Shown here one piece after another: positions 40,848 through 51,178 of a stretch of DNA of 64,000 nucleotides. Source of the stretch: Symbiodinium natans (Eukaryota; Sar; Dinophyceae; Suessiales; Symbiodiniaceae); contig CAJNDS010001112.1 in assembly GCA_905221605.1 (NCBI GenBank), positions 1,367,472 to 1,431,471 on the forward strand, given 5' to 3'. Position numbers and translations under genes: made by a program. Under the pieces are notes generated by a model. The model did no database searches and had not been told where the DNA came from. It was given only the letters and a program-made list of their open reading frames with translations. Position 1 is the first letter of the stretch; each line of letters starts with the position of its first letter.

Positions 40848-41480
40848 ATGGAGCGACGGTTGACTTCCTGTGTTGCCTACGCCTTGCGTGTATCCTACAA
40901 GATGGAGGTGCCAAGTGTGACAGAACACCTGAAGTCTGCGTTACACTGCGTTCGGACAGGATTTGGTACACATGTCCATCCGGATGAAGCTGTTGCCCAG
41001 CGCCAGATCGTCAGGTTGTATGATGCTTTGCAAGATTGCAAGACGCAGCATCTTGCCGACGCGTCCATACAAACCGAAGCAAACATGTGCACTGAGATGG
41101 AGTGCAAGGCTGTTGCTGAAGGAGTGTTGAAGACTGCTCAGGCTCGATTCGAGAAGCTTCTTGCGCAGACAGAGATGATCATTCAAGACCGAGATGCAAC
41201 CATTCACCGCATGGAGATTGATCTTGACTCACGGATTAGTCAGATGCAGGCACTGGTGCATGGTATGAAAGTCTCCACGGATGTATGTCTGCCAGAAGTT
41301 GGGACTACAGCTCGGGCAAACAGCGTCGCAACATCACAACCTCTTCATGAGACTCCGCTGGATCTGCCGGAAGGAAATCATCAGTTCCTGATTGATCACC
41401 ATAGGAAACATCGGATGGAGATGAAGCAAAGAAGGAAAGCAGAGCGATTGCAGCGCCTACAGGAATATGGAGATGGATGA
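40848..41480 (+). CDS. Intronless coiled-coil protein, 210 aa
   Basis: One ATG-to-TGA frame of 210 codons (MERRLTSCVAYALRV...). Residues ~95-145 are rich in Glu, Gln, Arg and Met with heptad-like spacing (EMECKAVAEGVLKTAQARFE, then KLLAQTEMIIQDRD), suggesting a coiled coil. The C-terminus is very basic (HRKHRMEMKQRRKAERLQRL). It has no introner although neighbouring genes are full of them, and its third positions are less GC-rich. That fits a young retrocopy or a recently acquired gene, but I see no poly-A tail or spliced-leader remnant. A (TG)n tract follows the stop. Function unknown. Confidence 0.7.
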   Translation: MERRLTSCVAYALRVSYKMEVPSVTEHLKSALHCVRTGFGTHVHPDEAVAQRQIVRLYDALQDCKTQHLADASIQTEANMCTEMECKAVAEGVLKTAQARFEKLLAQTEMIIQDRDATIHRMEIDLDSRISQMQALVHGMKVSTDVCLPEVGTTARANSVATSQPLHETPLDLPEGNHQFLIDHHRKHRMEMKQRRKAERLQRLQEYGDG

Positions 41481-41639
41481 GTGAGTGTGTGTGTGTGTGA
41501 GTGTGCCTTGTGTTTCAAGCTTTAGTTCATGCCTCGTGATGCACGAGCCATATAGCACAGATTGCGTCAGATTGCGTGATGTGACTTCTGAGAAGTTGCA
41601 TGCTTGCCGGCAGCCCCCAAAGTCCGTTGCTCAAAAAAA

Positions 41640-41893
41640 GGGTTTAGGGTTTAGGGTTTAGGGGGTTTAGGGTTTAGGGTTTGGGGTTTGGGGTTTAGGG
41701 GGTTTGGGGTTTGGGGTTTTGGGTTTAGTTTGGGGTTTGGGGGTTGGGGTGTAGTTTGGGGTTTGGGGTTTGGGGTCCTGAGACCTGACTAGGACCTCTC
41801 AGTAGTAGAGTAGGTGACCTTTTTACCTTTCTGGGATATTGGAACCCCTATGTCATCCTAAAGGTCCATGTTAGCTTACTGGACAACGAAGTA
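41640..41893. repeat. TTTAGGG/TTTGGGG array followed by a family C element
   Basis: Mixed units at 41640-41775. Family C at 41797-41893 (AGTAGTAGAGTAGGTGACC to GCTTACTGGACAACGAAG). Confidence 0.8.
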
Positions 41894-42320
41894 GGCTTGA
41901 GGGTTCCTGTAGTGAGGGCGCCGTGCAAAAGAGGGGGGGACCCGAAGTGGGACCCTAAAACTTATAACTACTCTCCGGATGGTTGTGGGTTGCAAGGGTT
42001 AGAAGGTTTAGGGTTTGCTGGGTTTGCGGGTTTCGGGAGCGGTGCTTTAGATGGGGGATCGGGGTCGCAGGGGGTCCCAGGGTCTTCGCGCGACAAGGCT
42101 TTGAAGATCTAGGCCCTAAACCCTAAACCCTAAACCCTAAACCCTAAACCCTAAACCCTAAACCCTAAACCCTAAACCCTAAACCCTAAGAGATCGGAAG
42201 CCCTGCGCCCATCCAGGCTTTTCAGGCACCCTTCTCCACGCCCTGGGTCCGGTGTGGGGATGTCGGGTTAGAGGGTCTATTCTGGGGGCGTGTTCGCAGA
42301 TGGCGGCTGCTTTCAAATCA
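41894..42320. other. No confident gene; CCCTAAA array
   Basis: An array of ten units at 42113-42188. An open frame at 41897-42112 is Gly-rich and overlaps TTTAGGG-like repeats, so I do not call it. Confidence 0.6.
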
Positions 42321-42408
42321 GGCTTCGAGCTACCAAGAGGTTTAGGGTTTACAGGGTTTAGGGTTTAGGGTTTGGGGTTTAGGGTTTAGGGCTTCAAGCT
42401 ACCAAGAG
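42321..42408. repeat. TTTAGGG tract between a 19-bp duplication
   Basis: GGCTTCGAGCTACCAAGAG (42321-42339) and GGCTTCAAGCTACCAAGAG (42390-42408), one mismatch, enclose the tract. The right copy directly precedes a CCCAG|G acceptor. Confidence 0.88.
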
Positions 42409-42413
42409 CCCAG

Positions 42414-42505
42414 GAACTGGGCAAGGATGAGCTGGAGGACCCGGACGCCGAGCAGCGCCTGCCCCAGGGCGGCTGCGCGCGCAAGGCCGCCCGCTCCGAA
42501 CTTTC
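42414..42505 (+). CDS. Exon, unknown protein
   Basis: GAGCCCAG|G opens ELGKDELEDPDAEQRLPQGG, then CARKAARSELS. Charged, protein-like; right limit unclear. Confidence 0.6.
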
Positions 42506-42527
42506 ACGTCTGAGCTACGATTTGCTT

Positions 42528-42960
42528 AAGAACCCAAAGAGCCCAATACCCCTTAAGGAACACCTTAAATCATATTAGGGACCCCTATAAATTCAGCAAT
42601 ACTCCTTAATTAAGGGATATTGGCCTCTTTGGGAACCCCCCAAAAACATAGAATAATCATCTCTATGGTCCGCCATGTCGTGCCCTTGCGTAGCAGGACC
42701 CTAGAGGATGCCACGGCAGAGAGAGAGAGAGTCCCTATATCTTACCCTTATGAGGAAGAATATTTTTTCATTTGTTGGGGGGGTTCTGAAGCAATTCGTG
42801 GTGAGGGCTTCTCTACTTGGAGGTTCATGGTGCTTATTCCAACTACAACTGTACTTATATCTGTACTTAAAGCCATATTACGGCACTTATGGGGCCTATA
42901 AGTGGGTTATAAGCACAGTTTTAACGGGTGAATAAGTACCATGAACCTCCAAGTCGTCCC
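42528..42960 (+). mobile_element. Family J and family Q elements
   Basis: J at 42528-42632 (AACCCAAAGAGCCCAATACC to GGGATATTGGCCTCTTTGGG). Q at 42818-42955 has inverted ends CTTGGAGGTTCATGGTGCTT and GTACCATGAACCTCCAAG. A partial Q lies at 57020-57092, and a family R fragment at 43020-43095. Confidence 0.75.
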
Positions 42961-43129
42961 CTTGGGAGTTATTGTGTATTTATAGCTCCTGTGGTCCCCT
43001 TAGGAGTGCTGGTGCATTTGAAAAAACTATATATAACCCAAGGGCGCATTAAGACATGCTTTTGTTCAGGTTCTAAGGGGAGTACGGTGTAAATAGGCTT
43101 CGGGCCTTGGGTCAGGGGTTTGGGGAGGT

Positions 43130-43420
43130 TTAGGGTTTAGGGTTTAGGGTTTAGGGTTTAGGGTTTAGGGTTTAGGGTTTAGGGTTTAGGGTTTAGGCTA
43201 AAAGTAGAGGCTGTTCCTCCCCACGAACAGGACCTGTGGGCTTTTTTGGCGCACTGCTGCTCCTCAAGCTCCCGCCTCCCAGGCCAGGCCTTGCGAAGTT
43301 TGTGCAAGTGGTTTTGTTAGGTTTATAGGGTTTAGGGTGTATGGGGTTTAGGGTTTAGGGTTTATAGGGTTTAGGCTTTTGGGTTTAGAGTTTATAGGGT
43401 TTAGGGCTTTAATTAATCTC
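43130..43420. repeat. TTTAGGG arrays
   Basis: Uniform units 43130-43196, then degenerate TTTATAGGG-like units 43318-43415. Confidence 0.85.
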
Positions 43421-43429
43421 GCAACAGAT

Positions 43430-43567
43430 TGTGGGCGGAGACGCGCAAAAGGCGAATGAAAGTACAGGAGCGGAACTGGATCTCACTGATCACACGAGCA
43501 AGGATGACATAGGCAAGCGGAGGAGGACTCACACGACAGGAACGCGCGAGAGCGGAGACAACAGTGT
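43430..43567 (+). CDS. Possible exon, charged
   Basis: Frame VGGDAQKANESTGAELDLTD, then HTSKDDIGKRRRTHTTGTRE and GTAAGG donor at 43568. Hydrophilic, no known domain. Confidence 0.35.
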
Positions 43568-43877
43568 AAGGACGGGTCGAAGACGTACCATGAAAGCAGA
43601 GGTAAGAATGGTAAGAAATCAGGCGTTTGTTTCATGCACGGACGCGCTGGCCCCTGCGTGTGCTTCTGCGCTAGGGGCATGCGACTGGGTCGGGTTCCCA
43701 TGCGCTGCAAAGCAAGGAAGGGCTGCCAGCGAGTGTTGGAACCCTCCCGGCAAAATGTCCCAAGCCCAAATCCCCCCCAACATCCCCCCTTCAAACTCTA
43801 AAACCTAAGCCCTAAACCCTAAACCCCAAACCTTAAACCCTAAACCCTTAACCCTGCACTTTCCTCCCCGCAAAGGA

Positions 43878-43975
43878 GGCCTCCAGCCGCCTGTGTCCAA
43901 GAACATCGGCCTGTCTGCCATCGGCGATTCGGAGCCCGGCTTCTGTCAGGCAGGCGGCAAGGGAAAGTCCCTTGT
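43878..43975 (+). CDS. Exon, unknown protein
   Basis: Frame LQPPVSKNIGLSAIGDSEPG, then FCQAGGKGKSL, ending at a GTGAGT donor (about 43974). TTTAGGG repeats start inside the intron. Confidence 0.5.
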
Positions 43976-43989
43976 GAGTTAGGGTTTAG

Positions 43990-44824
43990 GGTTTAGGGTT
44001 TAGGGCATAGGTTGTTGTGCCTCATATTCGAAGAAGAGTTACGCAACAGGTAATCGTCATGAATGATAGGGCCCTTAAGAACACCTCCTTCTTCACGACC
44101 TGTAACAAGGGGGGGAGGACCATACTTGGACTTCTGCCCACATCCGACATCCATGGCCCGCAGGTGTCTTTCTGCACACTCAAGGAGAACGAGTTCAACG
44201 CTGAATTTCTGCAGCGTTTTGGGGATGGCTGGTATCACAAAGTGAGGTCTGGCCTGAACCTTCAGTGACTGGCTCGTCGTCGCACACCTGCCCCCGCGTA
44301 GCGTTTCTTTTTGCCTCTCAGGGAAGCAATCGGCACATGCTAGAGCACGAGGGGAACCCAGAGCCACACTGTGACATACTGTGACCAAGGAATGCTGCCT
44401 CAGTTCCTAGCAGGGCGTGAGGCCCCCTTTGGGACACCCTGTCTGGGTACTAGGGTCGATGCCCGGAATACGGGATGCTGGAGTGCCGGGGCATGCAGAT
44501 TTTCATGACATTAAGAAGGGGCGGGGTGTGGCCAGCCGTTACATCAACATCTTTTGCAGCCACGCAAAACAAGCCCTGTAGCAATTGCTCAGGCAACGTA
44601 GGACGGTGGACAAGGAGATCTCGCTGGTCAAAGTGCCAAAGTTTCACACTCGCAGTCTCCACGGCCAGAGTTTTCAAATGCAAAAAAGATGCCGCTGTCT
44701 GAAAGTTGCTTTGGACAGGCCAATCCTCATGATTTTGACAAAACTCAGAGTGGTTTTCATCCAGCTGTGTGGGCGGCAAAACTGCGAGCAGATCCAAAAC
44801 TCAAAGCCTGACCGTTTGCTGCAG
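43990..44824. other. Unique sequence with weak ORFs on both strands
   Basis: The best + frame (44070-44268) reads NTSFFTTCNKGGRTILGLLP, then KENEFNAEFLQRFGDGWYHK and TGA. It might be a small gene or an exon. A 115-codon minus frame at 44450-44797 overlaps other + frames. I cannot decide between them. Confidence 0.3.
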
Positions 44825-44888
44825 GTACGGTGGTGACGCAGAGGTGGCGGTGGAAAGTGGGGGCGCCGATGGTGCTGCTACTCCCGAG
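44825..44888 (+). CDS. Exon, Gly/Ala-rich
   Basis: GTTTGCTGCAG|G, then YGGDAEVAVESGGADGAATP and E, ending at GTGTGT (44889). Both splice sites fit. Confidence 0.5.
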
Positions 44889-45185
44889 GTGTGTCGGCCC
44901 CTTCCCAGCCCCAAGAATTGTGTTTGGGCTTAGGGTTCCAGAAAGCCTGTTGCAAAAGGGGGCCAGGGTATGGAGTGCAGGTGCCGGGTGTAGGGTTTGC
45001 AAGTGTTCGGGACGGGAAGTGTAGGGTTCGGGCCGAGGCCTGTTGTTCATTGCGTCGTTGCAGTAGTAATAGGTCTTTAATGGGTTGATCTGCTGTTATG
45101 TTGATATGATACTAGTATACGATAATGCTCCTGTATGATCGCTCTTCTTACTCCTCCTGTTGGTTGGATTTCGGAGCAGTCTGAG

Positions 45186-45266
45186 AAACCCTAAACCCTA
45201 AACCCTAAACCCTAAACCCTAAAACCTAAACCCTAAACCCTAAACCCTAAACCCTAAACCCTAAAC
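45186..45266. repeat. CCCTAAA array
   Basis: Eleven units with one CCTAAAA variant, preceded by a short AT-rich stretch (45080-45180). Confidence 0.95.
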
Positions 45267-45335
45267 GCGGTTGTACGTAGTTCTTAAGCACAGAGGTTGA
45301 TCGGGGAGTGGGTGAAGCCGGTAACCCTAGACTCA

Positions 45336-45600
45336 GAGAGCTTACATGGCACTGACCTTCTTCAAAGAGTTCTGAAGTATGGCACCTTGAGTTTTTTATG
45401 GCGTATATGAGGGGGTATATAAGGATTATCCTAGGTGGGATAAGGGGGACCCTTAAAAGGGAACCCCTTCTTAACCCTCTTCTGGCTCTCTTAACAAGGG
45501 ACCTTATTCAGAGGGTCTATATCCCCAAGGGTCCCCCTAATCCTATCCCCTAGATTAAGGGCCGGAAATATATTCAGGGACCATGTAACTACCCTAAGAT
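45336..45600 (+). mobile_element. Family M element containing a nested family P element
   Basis: M ends: TACATGGCACTGACCTTCTT (left) and GGGACCATGTAACTACCCTA (right). P at 45434-45553 (GGGATAAGGGGGACCCTT to GGGTCCCCCTAATCC plus TATCCCCTA) splits it. Confidence 0.8.
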
Positions 45601-45907
45601 AACGCCCAAACCCGAAACCCATGTCGCCACCAGGACCTCGACGGCGCAGTCCATGCCTCAACGTCAGACACCGCTTTAAGCATGAGAAGCGCCCCTGGTT
45701 CTTAGAAGGGTATGAGAGAATGAGGGCCTGTCTATATAATATGTATATATATATATATGTATACCCTTTTGGGGATGATGTAGGACCCTCATTCCCTACT
45801 AAGAACCAGCCAGAAGGGCAGCAATGGGCACTGGCCGCGATTGTTTAACCTAGGGTTTAGGGTTCCAAAAGGTGCCTGTTTCCGGTTGTTGTCCTACTTG
45901 AGAAGGA

Positions 45908-46115
45908 AGGGTTTAGGGTTTAGGGTTTAGGGTTTAGGGTTTAGGGTTTAGGGTTTAGGGTTTAGGGTTTAGGGTTTAGGGTTTAGGGTTTAGGGTTTAG
46001 GGCTTCAGGGGCAGTTGTTCCTAATTCGAAGGTGGGGGTAGAAGTAAAGCCGCCTGTCTTCATCTTCTAACCATAACCCTAAACCCTAAACCCTACACCC
46101 TAAACCCTAAACCCT
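45908..46115. repeat. Opposed telomere-type arrays
   Basis: TTTAGGG units 45908-46003 and CCCTAAA units 46077-46117. Confidence 0.9.
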
Positions 46116-46164
46116 AAACACCATCCATGACATCAGGGTTTTTGAGAATTGAAGCGCCCCGGAG

Positions 46165-46219
46165 CGTGCCCCAGACGGAGTTCAGGCAACGCCGGAGGAA
46201 GCAGACCCGGATCAGGCGG
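46165..46219 (+). CDS. Short basic exon
   Basis: Frame APRSVPQTEFRQRRRKQTRI, then R, ending at GTGAGG. Very basic. Confidence 0.4.
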
Positions 46220-46483
46220 TGAGGGGACGGGACGTGGAAGTTCTGGAGCAGCCCCTGGAAGCCTAAAACCCTAAACCCTAAACCCTCAACCCTAAACCCT
46301 AAACTCTCGGAGAACGCCTTAGATCCAAGCGCCCGATGTGGCTGAAGCGCAGCCCTTCGATCTAACCGGCGCAGCTTTTTTTACACAGGTCACGGATGAT
46401 GAGGCAGCTCCGCCCGGCGCCACAGCTCCGCACACCCGATGTTTGGACGGGGTTTCGGGTCTAGGCGAGGGTTGCTGGACCTA

Positions 46484-46585
46484 CCTATATCCCCCTGGCG
46501 AATCATTTTTTATTTCTGTTTATATAAAACCTAAGAGGATATCAACAATGATATTTTTACCAAGGTTCTAAGGGGAGTATAGCTA
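46484..46585 (+). mobile_element. Family R element
   Basis: CTATATCCCCCTGGCGAATC, TTTATATAAAACCTAAGAGG and AAGGTTCTAAGGGGAGTATA, as at 19378. Confidence 0.7.
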
Positions 46586-46744
46586 CAGCCACCAGTCCTC
46601 CAACTCGAGGTGTGCCTCAGGCAACCTAGGTACCATGAAGAGCAGGAAGGTGGCGCAATTCTGAGGTAGGCTTTAAAAAATCAGAGGGTTTAGGCGGCTT
46701 AGGGTTTAGGGTTCAGGCGAAGTGGCAAGCCCGTTGCAAAAAGG

Positions 46745-47210
46745 GTTTAGGGTTAGGGTTTAGGGTTTAGGGTTTAGGGTTTAGGGTTTAGGGTTTAGGG
46801 TTTAGGGTTTAGGGTTTAGGGTTTAGGGTTTAGGGTTTAGGGTTTAGTTGTAGGGCCAGTCATGGCAAGTCGAGGTCCAGGGCGGCGGCGCCTGCGGAGG
46901 AGGATGTGGAGGAGAAGCCAAAGGACCTGTAGGGTTTAGGGTTTAGGGTTTAGGGTTTAGGGTTTAGGGTTTAGTTGTCTTCAAATCCACAAGAGTGATT
47001 TATATCATCTTCACCTGGCCTCGGTGCCCTGGGAGGGAATGACTCTGCAGAAGCTTTTGGTTTGGGGTTTAGGGTTTAGGGTTTAGGGTTTGGGGTTTAG
47101 GGTTTGGGGTTTAGGGTTTAGGGAGAAGAGGAGACCTTCTGCAAAAGGGTTTAGGGCTCAGGGTTCAGGGTTTTCGGGTTTAGGGTTTAGGGTTGACTCC
47201 ATGCTCGCCG
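46745..47210. repeat. TTTAGGG arrays around a short exon
   Basis: Arrays 46745-46845, 46931-46971 and 47055-47125. Between the first two, 46870-46929 reads SRSRAAAPAEEDVEEKPKDL, a likely acidic exon running straight into repeat. Confidence 0.8.
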
Positions 47211-47984
47211 GGTACTTAAGACTCTGGGTGTCTGGGCCTCTCTCTGACATTCAAGCTGAGGGTTCTGGGGGGTGAAGATTGTCCCTCGCGCCAGGATCGG
47301 AAGAAGGAGAAGCAAGACAGGAGCAAGTGAGGGCGGAGCGTGCGAAAAAGCTCGGGGGGGGGGGAGGGGGGGGACCCAAAAACCCTCAACCCAGAAAAAG
47401 CTCTCATGACATAGTAAGGCACTTGGGTGGTCTCTACTCGAAGTCAACCCAATTCTTACTCCTCTGTCCCCTCTCCCAAGTAAAAGGGCCAATGCAATCT
47501 GCTCAGAATACTTTTACCGATGCGGTCTCTCTGTCTTAGGATTGAAAGGGGAAGCATGTACCGATAAGGTCCTAGGAGAGTTCAAGCGGCCAAAAACAAA
47601 AGGGTTTAAGGCTTGCACAGCCTTACCTCTCCGGCCTTAGCGCTCAGGAGGTTGAGGGCTTGGGGCCAAGGGGCATTTCGACCTTTGGGCAGGCATAATC
47701 TGATCAACGATCCTGGTGTTGCCCGTGTTGTCTGCAAGCAAATGATCACGCAAAGCTGTGCTGAAAGGCCAAAGGGTCAGGACAAGATCTCTCCCAAGAC
47801 CTGAACCCTACCTAAGCCCTGCAGAACCTTCATCCCATAAGCTAACGAAGGCAAGACGCATTGGCTTCAGTGGTAGTACTAACGCCTCCCCACCCCTCGC
47901 CCCCTCGCTCGCACCGGAACCCTAATCCCCAAGCCCCAACAACCCTAAACCCTGAACCCTGAACCCTAAACCCTATCCCCTCCT
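47211..47984. other. No confident gene
   Basis: A G-run region at 47355-47375, unique sequence with short overlapping frames, and a degenerate CCCTAAA tract at 47930-47975. Confidence 0.55.
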
Positions 47985-48045
47985 CAAGTGGCGACAGGCC
48001 GAGCTGGTGCTCGAGAAGGCCACTCAGTCTCAGGCAAGGATGCCC
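47985..48045 (+). CDS. Exon, helical segment
   Basis: Frame LKWRQAELVLEKATQSQARM then PQQ, directly after a CCCTAAA tract. Confidence 0.5.
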
Positions 48046-48111
48046 CAGCAGAGTTTTTTCGTAAGGGACCCTCAGCCCAAGATCCGGCCAAGTAACACCA
48101 AAGCCCCAGCT

Positions 48112-48191
48112 GTACCCAAAGAGCCCCATGTCCTTTAAGTAGGGCATATTGCTTACTTGAAAACGGGAGTATTGGGCTCCTTGGGTAGGAG
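48112..48191 (+). mobile_element. Short family J element
   Basis: TACCCAAAGAGCCCCATGTC to GTATTGGGCTCCTTGGGTA. Internally deleted relative to the copy at 50529. Confidence 0.75.
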
Positions 48192-50068
48192 TGTTGAGGG
48201 TTTAGGGCAAAACCCTGAACCCAGAGAAGATGGGCCATCGCCTGACTGCTTAGGTTCGACAGTAGTGCGTCGAAAGCCCTGGGCAAAGCCCTTGTCTTGA
48301 TGGGTGTCAGGGTCTGGGGAATGGGAGACCTCCTTTCCGTTTGCAACCCAAAGAAGCGTTGAAAATCTAGGGTGTAGGGTTAAGGATTTAGGGTATGGGG
48401 TTTGGCCGGAGGGTTTAGAAGTTTAGGGTACAGGGTCTTGACAGAGCCTCCCAAAAAGGGGCCCTGATTTCGAGAGTTGCGCGCAGGAAGCGTGTCAGCC
48501 CCAAACCCGAAAGCCCAAATCCTCAACCTTCAGCCAACCCGTAGAAGCCCTGAGCCCTAGACCCTAAAAGCACTAAACCCTAAAACCCTCAAACCCTGGA
48601 CCCTAATGCCCTAAAACCTAAAATTCTAGAAGCCTAAATCCTAGACCCTAAAACCCACTAAGCCCCGAGTCTTCGAGGAGTACCAGCAGAGATCGCGCGC
48701 TGCAACGCCCAGCGAGCGCACTCTTGAGGCACCGGAGCGCGCTGGACCGCTCGGACATGGTCCCTTACTATGGTCCCTTACCTTCTTGAGGGTTCGGAAG
48801 GTGCCTTACTGGGGTCCTTGTTTTCTGCGAATCCTGCTATGTGAGGATCTATATTGGGGTTCCCTAGTTTCGTAAAGCCCCATATCTAAGGGTAGCTACA
48901 TGATCCCTTGATACGGTCCCTTACCTTCTTTAGCGGGTTCTGGAGTATGGGCCCTTGGGTTTATGGGGCGTATAAGGGACATAGAACTAAGGGACCATGT
49001 ATCGACCCTTAGACTTGAGAGTTCGGGTTTAGGGTTTAGGTTTAGGGTTGAGGGTTTCCGGTTTAGGGCTTAGGGTCCAGGGTCTAGGGTTTGGGGTTTG
49101 GGGTTTAGGGGCTCCTCGAGCTTCGAACTCCCTGACTCCTCAAGCATCCTCAGCCTGAATCGCAAAGTCCGGCAATCTTCCGATGCAGGTGCAGCAGCAG
49201 CAGGTTTGGTGAAGCCTTGCACGCTTGCACGCCTTGCTGGGGGGAAGGGTGGAGGGGACTTAGGATTTAGGGTTAGGGTTTAGGGTTTGGGGTTCAGGGT
49301 TTAGGGTTAAGGTTTTCTAGGACACGGGACGCGTGTTTCAAAGGCCCAGAGAAAGAGGAGTTGCTTCATGATGGCGGTGTCCTTCCTGGTCTGGAACTGA
49401 ACTCCCTAAACCCTAAACCCTAAGCCCTAAACCCTAAATTGTACCTGGGCCAAAGCCTTGCTGGCCGGATTGAACATGGCAGCTTTCTCAGGGCTCTAGA
49501 TGCCAAACTTGTGAATGGCGATGTCATCCATGCCAGAAGCCCTAAACCCGAAATCCCAAAAGCCACAAAGACAGTTGAAACCTGCGAAACCGCTTGTTTT
49601 CGTAGTCGTGCGGATTGGAACTGCAAGAAGATGTTCGCACACGAGCTTTAGGGCGTTAAGGTTGTTCAAGGGTTGTTTGGTCGTTTAGTGTTTCACTTTT
49701 TGTGCGTGGGGTGGGGTTAGGGTTTTGGGATTTAGGGTTTAGGGTTGTAGGGTTTAGGGCCTTTTTCGCTAGGCAGTGGGGCCCGATACAGTCATCGTTA
49801 GATCATCCGAGGTCAGGGTTTGGGGTTGAGCTCAATCAAGTCGTTCACTCCCAAACGTAGCTCCAACACCTATCAGGGTTGAGGGTTTCGGTTCAAAGGG
49901 GAACCCCAAACCCTAAACCCCAAACTCCCCCGACCCCCCCTGAACCCTAAATGCTAAACCCTAAACCCGAAGCCCTAAACCCTAAACTCTGGCCAGACGG
50001 TTGGCAAAAGAAGAACCCTAAACCCTAAACCTGTAGCAGAAAAGAAGTTTCCCCCACCCCGCGGCAGG
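48192..50068. other. Family M and T fragments, telomere tracts and weak exons
   Basis: Possible exons: 48690-48757 (SRAATPSERTLEAPERAG) and 49331-49400 (CFKGPEKEELLHDGGVLPGL). M with a T-like insert at 48755-49015 (CATGGTCCCTTACTATGGTC to GGACCATGTATCGACCC). Degenerate telomere tracts at 49025-49110, 49260-49315, 49735-49760 and 49905-50030. Confidence 0.5.
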
Positions 50069-50146
50069 ATGCAGCAACTGTCCAACGAGCTCTTCAACGA
50101 AGCGGCGTCCATCGGTGACCAGATCCTCGCTTCTCGCCCCAAGGAT
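50069..50146 (+). CDS. Exon, unknown protein
   Basis: A pyrimidine tract and GCGGCAG|G, then MQQLSNELFNEAASIGDQIL and ASRPKD, with GTAGGG donor. Both ends fit. Confidence 0.45.
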
Positions 50147-50339
50147 GTAGGGTTTTTTCGCCCTAGGTAAACCCTAAACCCTAAACCCGAAACCCGAAGC
50201 CCGAAAGTGAGAGAAGGCTTGTTTCACTGTTCTGGGCAGAGGGAGCAAGCCAAGCCTCTCTGGCTTAAGCCCTCCCAAGCAGTTCAGAAGCCTGAAGCTG
50301 CCCTCATAGGGTTTGGGTTTAGGGTTGAGGGTTTAGGGT

Positions 50340-50420
50340 TTAGGGTTTAGGGTTTGGGGTTCAGGGTTTAGGGTTTAGGGTTTAGGGTTTAGGGTTTAGG
50401 GTTTAGGGTTTAGGGTTTAG
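50340..50420. repeat. TTTAGGG array
   Basis: About 11 units, uniform at the right end. Confidence 0.9.
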
Positions 50421-50463
50421 GGGCCAACGCCCTTGATGCAGTTGTGCCCCAAAGCCTTCCACC

Positions 50464-50700
50464 ATGAACCCAAGCTATCCTGGCGGCACGGGGGCTGTCA
50501 GGGGCTACGGCCGGGACTGGAGAGGCGTACCCAAAGAGCCCAATATCCCTTAATTAAGGAATATCCCTTAAGTCATATTAAGGATCCCTATATAAATTCA
50601 GCAATATTCCCTAATTAAGGGATATTGGGCTCTTTGGGTAAGGTGGACAGTGGGGCTCGAAGAGTGAAGCTGAGTGACCTGTGTTCCCAGGTTCCTCCCC
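50464..50700 (+). CDS. Possible gene start split by a family J element
   Basis: CCACCATGA at 50460 starts MNPSYPGGTGAVRGYGRDW. The J element at 50529-50641 follows, ending TTTGGGTAAG|G, and the next frame reads VDSGARRVKLSDLCSQVPP. If the element is spliced, this would be a family J intron. The junction is inferred. Confidence 0.4.
50529..50641 (+). mobile_element. Family J element, complete
   Basis: About 30-bp inverted ends (TACCCAAAGAGCCCAATATC and complement), TTAATTAAGG boxes and a central GGATCC. This is the best reference copy in the window. Confidence 0.88.
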
Positions 50701-50949
50701 CCCCAAAGGGGCTTAGGAAGACTTGTGCTTAGGGAGTGGGGTTTAGGGCTTGGGGTTGAGGGCTTAGGGTTTAGGGTTTAGGGTTTAGGGTTTAGGGCTT
50801 AGTCATACAGCAGCTCGCATTTTCAGGATGTTCTTCCACGGTGGGGATGTCGCTTCAGCAATGCTTGTTTGTCGACTCAGGCGCCAACGGCTGCTTAAGC
50901 CCTGAAGGCTTCAGGGTTGGATTTAGGGACCCGAACTCCCCCACCATAA

Positions 50950-51178
50950 TATCGGGGTTGGAATAATTACGAATAGTATTCCCTTATATATATATATATT
51001 ATGTATATATATATATATATTCATACTATCATAACCCTCAAGACCCTATTCTAATCCCTAAGACCTCTACATGACCGAAATCCAAGCTAACCACAGCAAA
51101 GCTGTCTGCCTGTCTCGAGGCCCAAGCGGAGTCGGCAGTCGGGACCACCAAGAGTGCCGTGGCCAAGGCGCACAGGGA
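50950..51178 (+). CDS. Family K element followed by an exon
   Basis: K occupies 50950-51065 with an (AT)n expansion inside. The exon at about 51102-51178 reads LSACLEAQAESAVGTTKSAV, then AKAHRER, with a GTGAAC donor. Only the exon part is coding. Confidence 0.45.

Noticed and set aside
42620-42935. Open frames of 75-93 codons over the family Q element
   Set aside because: They run through inverted repeat and AT-rich element sequence and overlap each other in different frames.
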